From positions 1 to 6,914 of the forward strand of contig JAIORT010000494.1 of the NCBI GenBank assembly GCA_021107975.1: a DNA stretch of 6,914 nt, written 5' to 3'. Shown here in pieces: positions 5,473-6,914 of this stretch. Source of the DNA: Bacteroidales bacterium. Its GTDB lineage: Bacteria; Bacteroidota; Bacteroidia; Bacteroidales; JAADJA01. How positions within the stretch are numbered: position 1 is the first letter of the stretch; the number at the start of each line of letters is the position of its first letter. Both the position numbers and the translations under genes were made by a program. The notes under the pieces are model-generated. The model worked only from the letters and a program-made list of their open reading frames with translations. It was not told where the DNA came from and did no database searches.

Positions 5473-6912
5473 ATGTTATTCAATTCATTTTATTATTTTT
5501 TATTTTTAAGTATTGTTTTTGTCCTTTATTATGCAATAAAAAGTAAATATAAATGGATTATTCTGTTTGCTGCAAGTTTATTTTTTATTACCTATATCTC
5601 ACCAAATATTCTATATTTTACCCTATTATTTACAATACTGAATTATTTTTTGGGAATTGCCCTTGAAGACATTAAAAATAAAAAACTGAGAAAGAAAATA
5701 TTTTGGTTGGGAATTGTATTAGATGTTGGTATTCTCGCCTTTTATAAATACATTAATTTCCTTTTTGAAAACCTGAACATTATACTCTCGATTTTTCCAA
5801 ACAAACCGTCTATTCCGTATTTGTCGGTGATTATTCCTGTGGGTATTTCGTATTATACATTTCAGGCATTAGGATATTTGATAAGGATTAACCGGGGAGC
5901 CGAAAAGGCAGAACGAAATTTTGGGATATTTGCCACTTACATGGCATTCTTTCCAAAGTTTTTATCAGGACCGGTTGAAAGATCAAACCATTTTTTCCCG
6001 CAAATAAATTCCTCTGTCAGTTTTAATAAAGCTAATGTCTCGGCAGGATTAAGGTTGTTTTTATGGGGACTGTTTAAAAAAGTTGTAATTGCCAATAATT
6101 TGGTTGCGCCGGTTATGATAGTTTACAATGATATTCATCATTATTCAGGAATTCCTCTTTTAACCATTATGGTTATTCAAACTATCTATATATATTGTGA
6201 TTTTTCGGGATATACCGATATGGCATTAGGCTCTGCTAAAATATTTGGGATTGATATGGTTGATAATTTCAACAGACCTTTTTTAGCAAAAAACGTATCG
6301 GAATTCTGGAGAAGATGGCATATATCTTTATCATCGTGGTGCAATGATTTTATTTTTACTCCATTTATTGTTAAGTACCGGAAGATGGGTAATAAAGCCG
6401 CAATTTATGGCATTTTTATTACGTTTTTTGTAATCGGGATATGGCATGGGGCAAACTGGACTTATGCAGTACTTGGAATATTACAGGCGATTGCTATTAG
6501 CTATGAATTTTTTACAAAAAGAACCAGGTTAAGAATTGCAAGTAAATTACCTTCAAAGTTAGTTGTTTCATTAAGCAGGATATTTACTTTTATCTTTTTT
6601 TGCTTTTCGTTGATATTTTTTAATGCCCATTCAATACAGGATGCGTGGTACTTTATTACTCATTTATTTTCGAATATCGAATTAAAGTTATTAGGTCACG
6701 AATTCATTTTTCATAAAACCGATTTTTTGATTGCTATAACATTATTTATAGTTATATTTATAATAGAAATATATAATGAAAAAGGTGTTAATATGCTCAG
6801 GAAGTTTTTAAATAAGCCAAGATGGATACGATGGATAGGATATTACATTTTGATTATTTTAATTTATTATTATAGTGGAGGACAGGATACTTTTGTATAT
6901 CTGCAATTTTAA
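5473..6912 (+). CDS. MBOAT family membrane O-acyltransferase (AlgI/DltB type)
   Basis: A complete 479-residue polytopic inner-membrane protein with about ten or more membrane segments, close to the usual length of AlgI-type proteins. The N-terminus MLFNSFYYFLFL is the family's typical start. It also has PVGISYYTFQALGY (122-135), FFPKFLSGPVER (159-170), YCDFSGYTDMA (241-251), RPFLAKNVSEFWRRWHISLS (268-287) and IGIWHGANW (321-329). His325 in WHGANW is the expected catalytic histidine and His283 the second conserved one. Such enzymes take an acyl group from a cytoplasmic donor and deliver it across the membrane to a glycan or other envelope polymer, usually with an SGNH-type partner. The C-terminus ends in FVYLQF (474-479), a Phe-x-Tyr hexapeptide typical of MBOAT C-termini and like the DltX tail. 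It is transcribed divergently from a gene set containing a carrier protein and an SGNH-like protein, which suggests a shared pathway. The stop codon is within the last five bases of the window, so an operon may continue beyond. Confidence 0.93.
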   Translation: MLFNSFYYFLFLSIVFVLYYAIKSKYKWIILFAASLFFITYISPNILYFTLLFTILNYFLGIALEDIKNKKLRKKIFWLGIVLDVGILAFYKYINFLFENLNIILSIFPNKPSIPYLSVIIPVGISYYTFQALGYLIRINRGAEKAERNFGIFATYMAFFPKFLSGPVERSNHFFPQINSSVSFNKANVSAGLRLFLWGLFKKVVIANNLVAPVMIVYNDIHHYSGIPLLTIMVIQTIYIYCDFSGYTDMALGSAKIFGIDMVDNFNRPFLAKNVSEFWRRWHISLSSWCNDFIFTPFIVKYRKMGNKAAIYGIFITFFVIGIWHGANWTYAVLGILQAIAISYEFFTKRTRLRIASKLPSKLVVSLSRIFTFIFFCFSLIFFNAHSIQDAWYFITHLFSNIELKLLGHEFIFHKTDFLIAITLFIVIFIIEIYNEKGVNMLRKFLNKPRWIRWIGYYILIILIYYYSGGQDTFVYLQF

Positions 6913-6914
6913 TC

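Overview
The window is AT-rich and looks like a Bacteroidetes (Bacteroidota) chromosome, probably a Bacteroidales-like or related anaerobic or environmental lineage. The evidence is a tRNA-Glu promoter of the TTTG / TAnnTTTG type (typical of the phylum), start codons without Shine-Dalgarno sequences in AT-rich leaders, and the protein flavour. I cannot name a genus from sequence alone.

Layout. Bases 1-62 hold no gene I can support. A tRNA-Glu(UUC) with its own promoter (63-93) lies at 135-206, followed at once by a symmetrical A-tract/stem/T-tract terminator (208-241). Converging on it from the minus strand is a small exported acidic protein of unknown function (289-825). Next, also on the minus strand, is a 12-TM major facilitator resembling the fosmidomycin-resistance (Fsr) group (917-2074). 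An almost perfect 7-bp tandem repeat (2081-2107) lies in its upstream region.

The most interesting part is 2163-6912. Three minus-strand genes form a tight operon, in transcription order: an exported SGNH-hydrolase-like protein (4433-5308), a phosphopantetheine-type acyl carrier protein (4156-4407), and a 660-residue glutamine-dependent asparagine-synthetase-family protein (2163-4145). Gaps are 25 and 10 bp. Divergent from them, across a 164-bp intergenic region, is a complete AlgI/DltB-type MBOAT membrane O-acyltransferase (5473-6912).

How the genes may work together (inference). MBOAT + carrier protein + SGNH-type extracytoplasmic protein is the logic of the Dlt system (DltB, DltC, DltD), which loads an acyl group on a carrier in the cytoplasm, passes it through the MBOAT channel and places it on an envelope polymer. 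Here no adenylating DltA-like ligase is present in the window. Instead the carrier gene is next to an AsnB-family amidotransferase/ligase. The locus may therefore modify a surface glycan with an unusual, possibly amidated, acyl or aminoacyl group. The polymer, the acyl group and the loading enzyme are not shown by the sequence; they may lie beyond base 6914.
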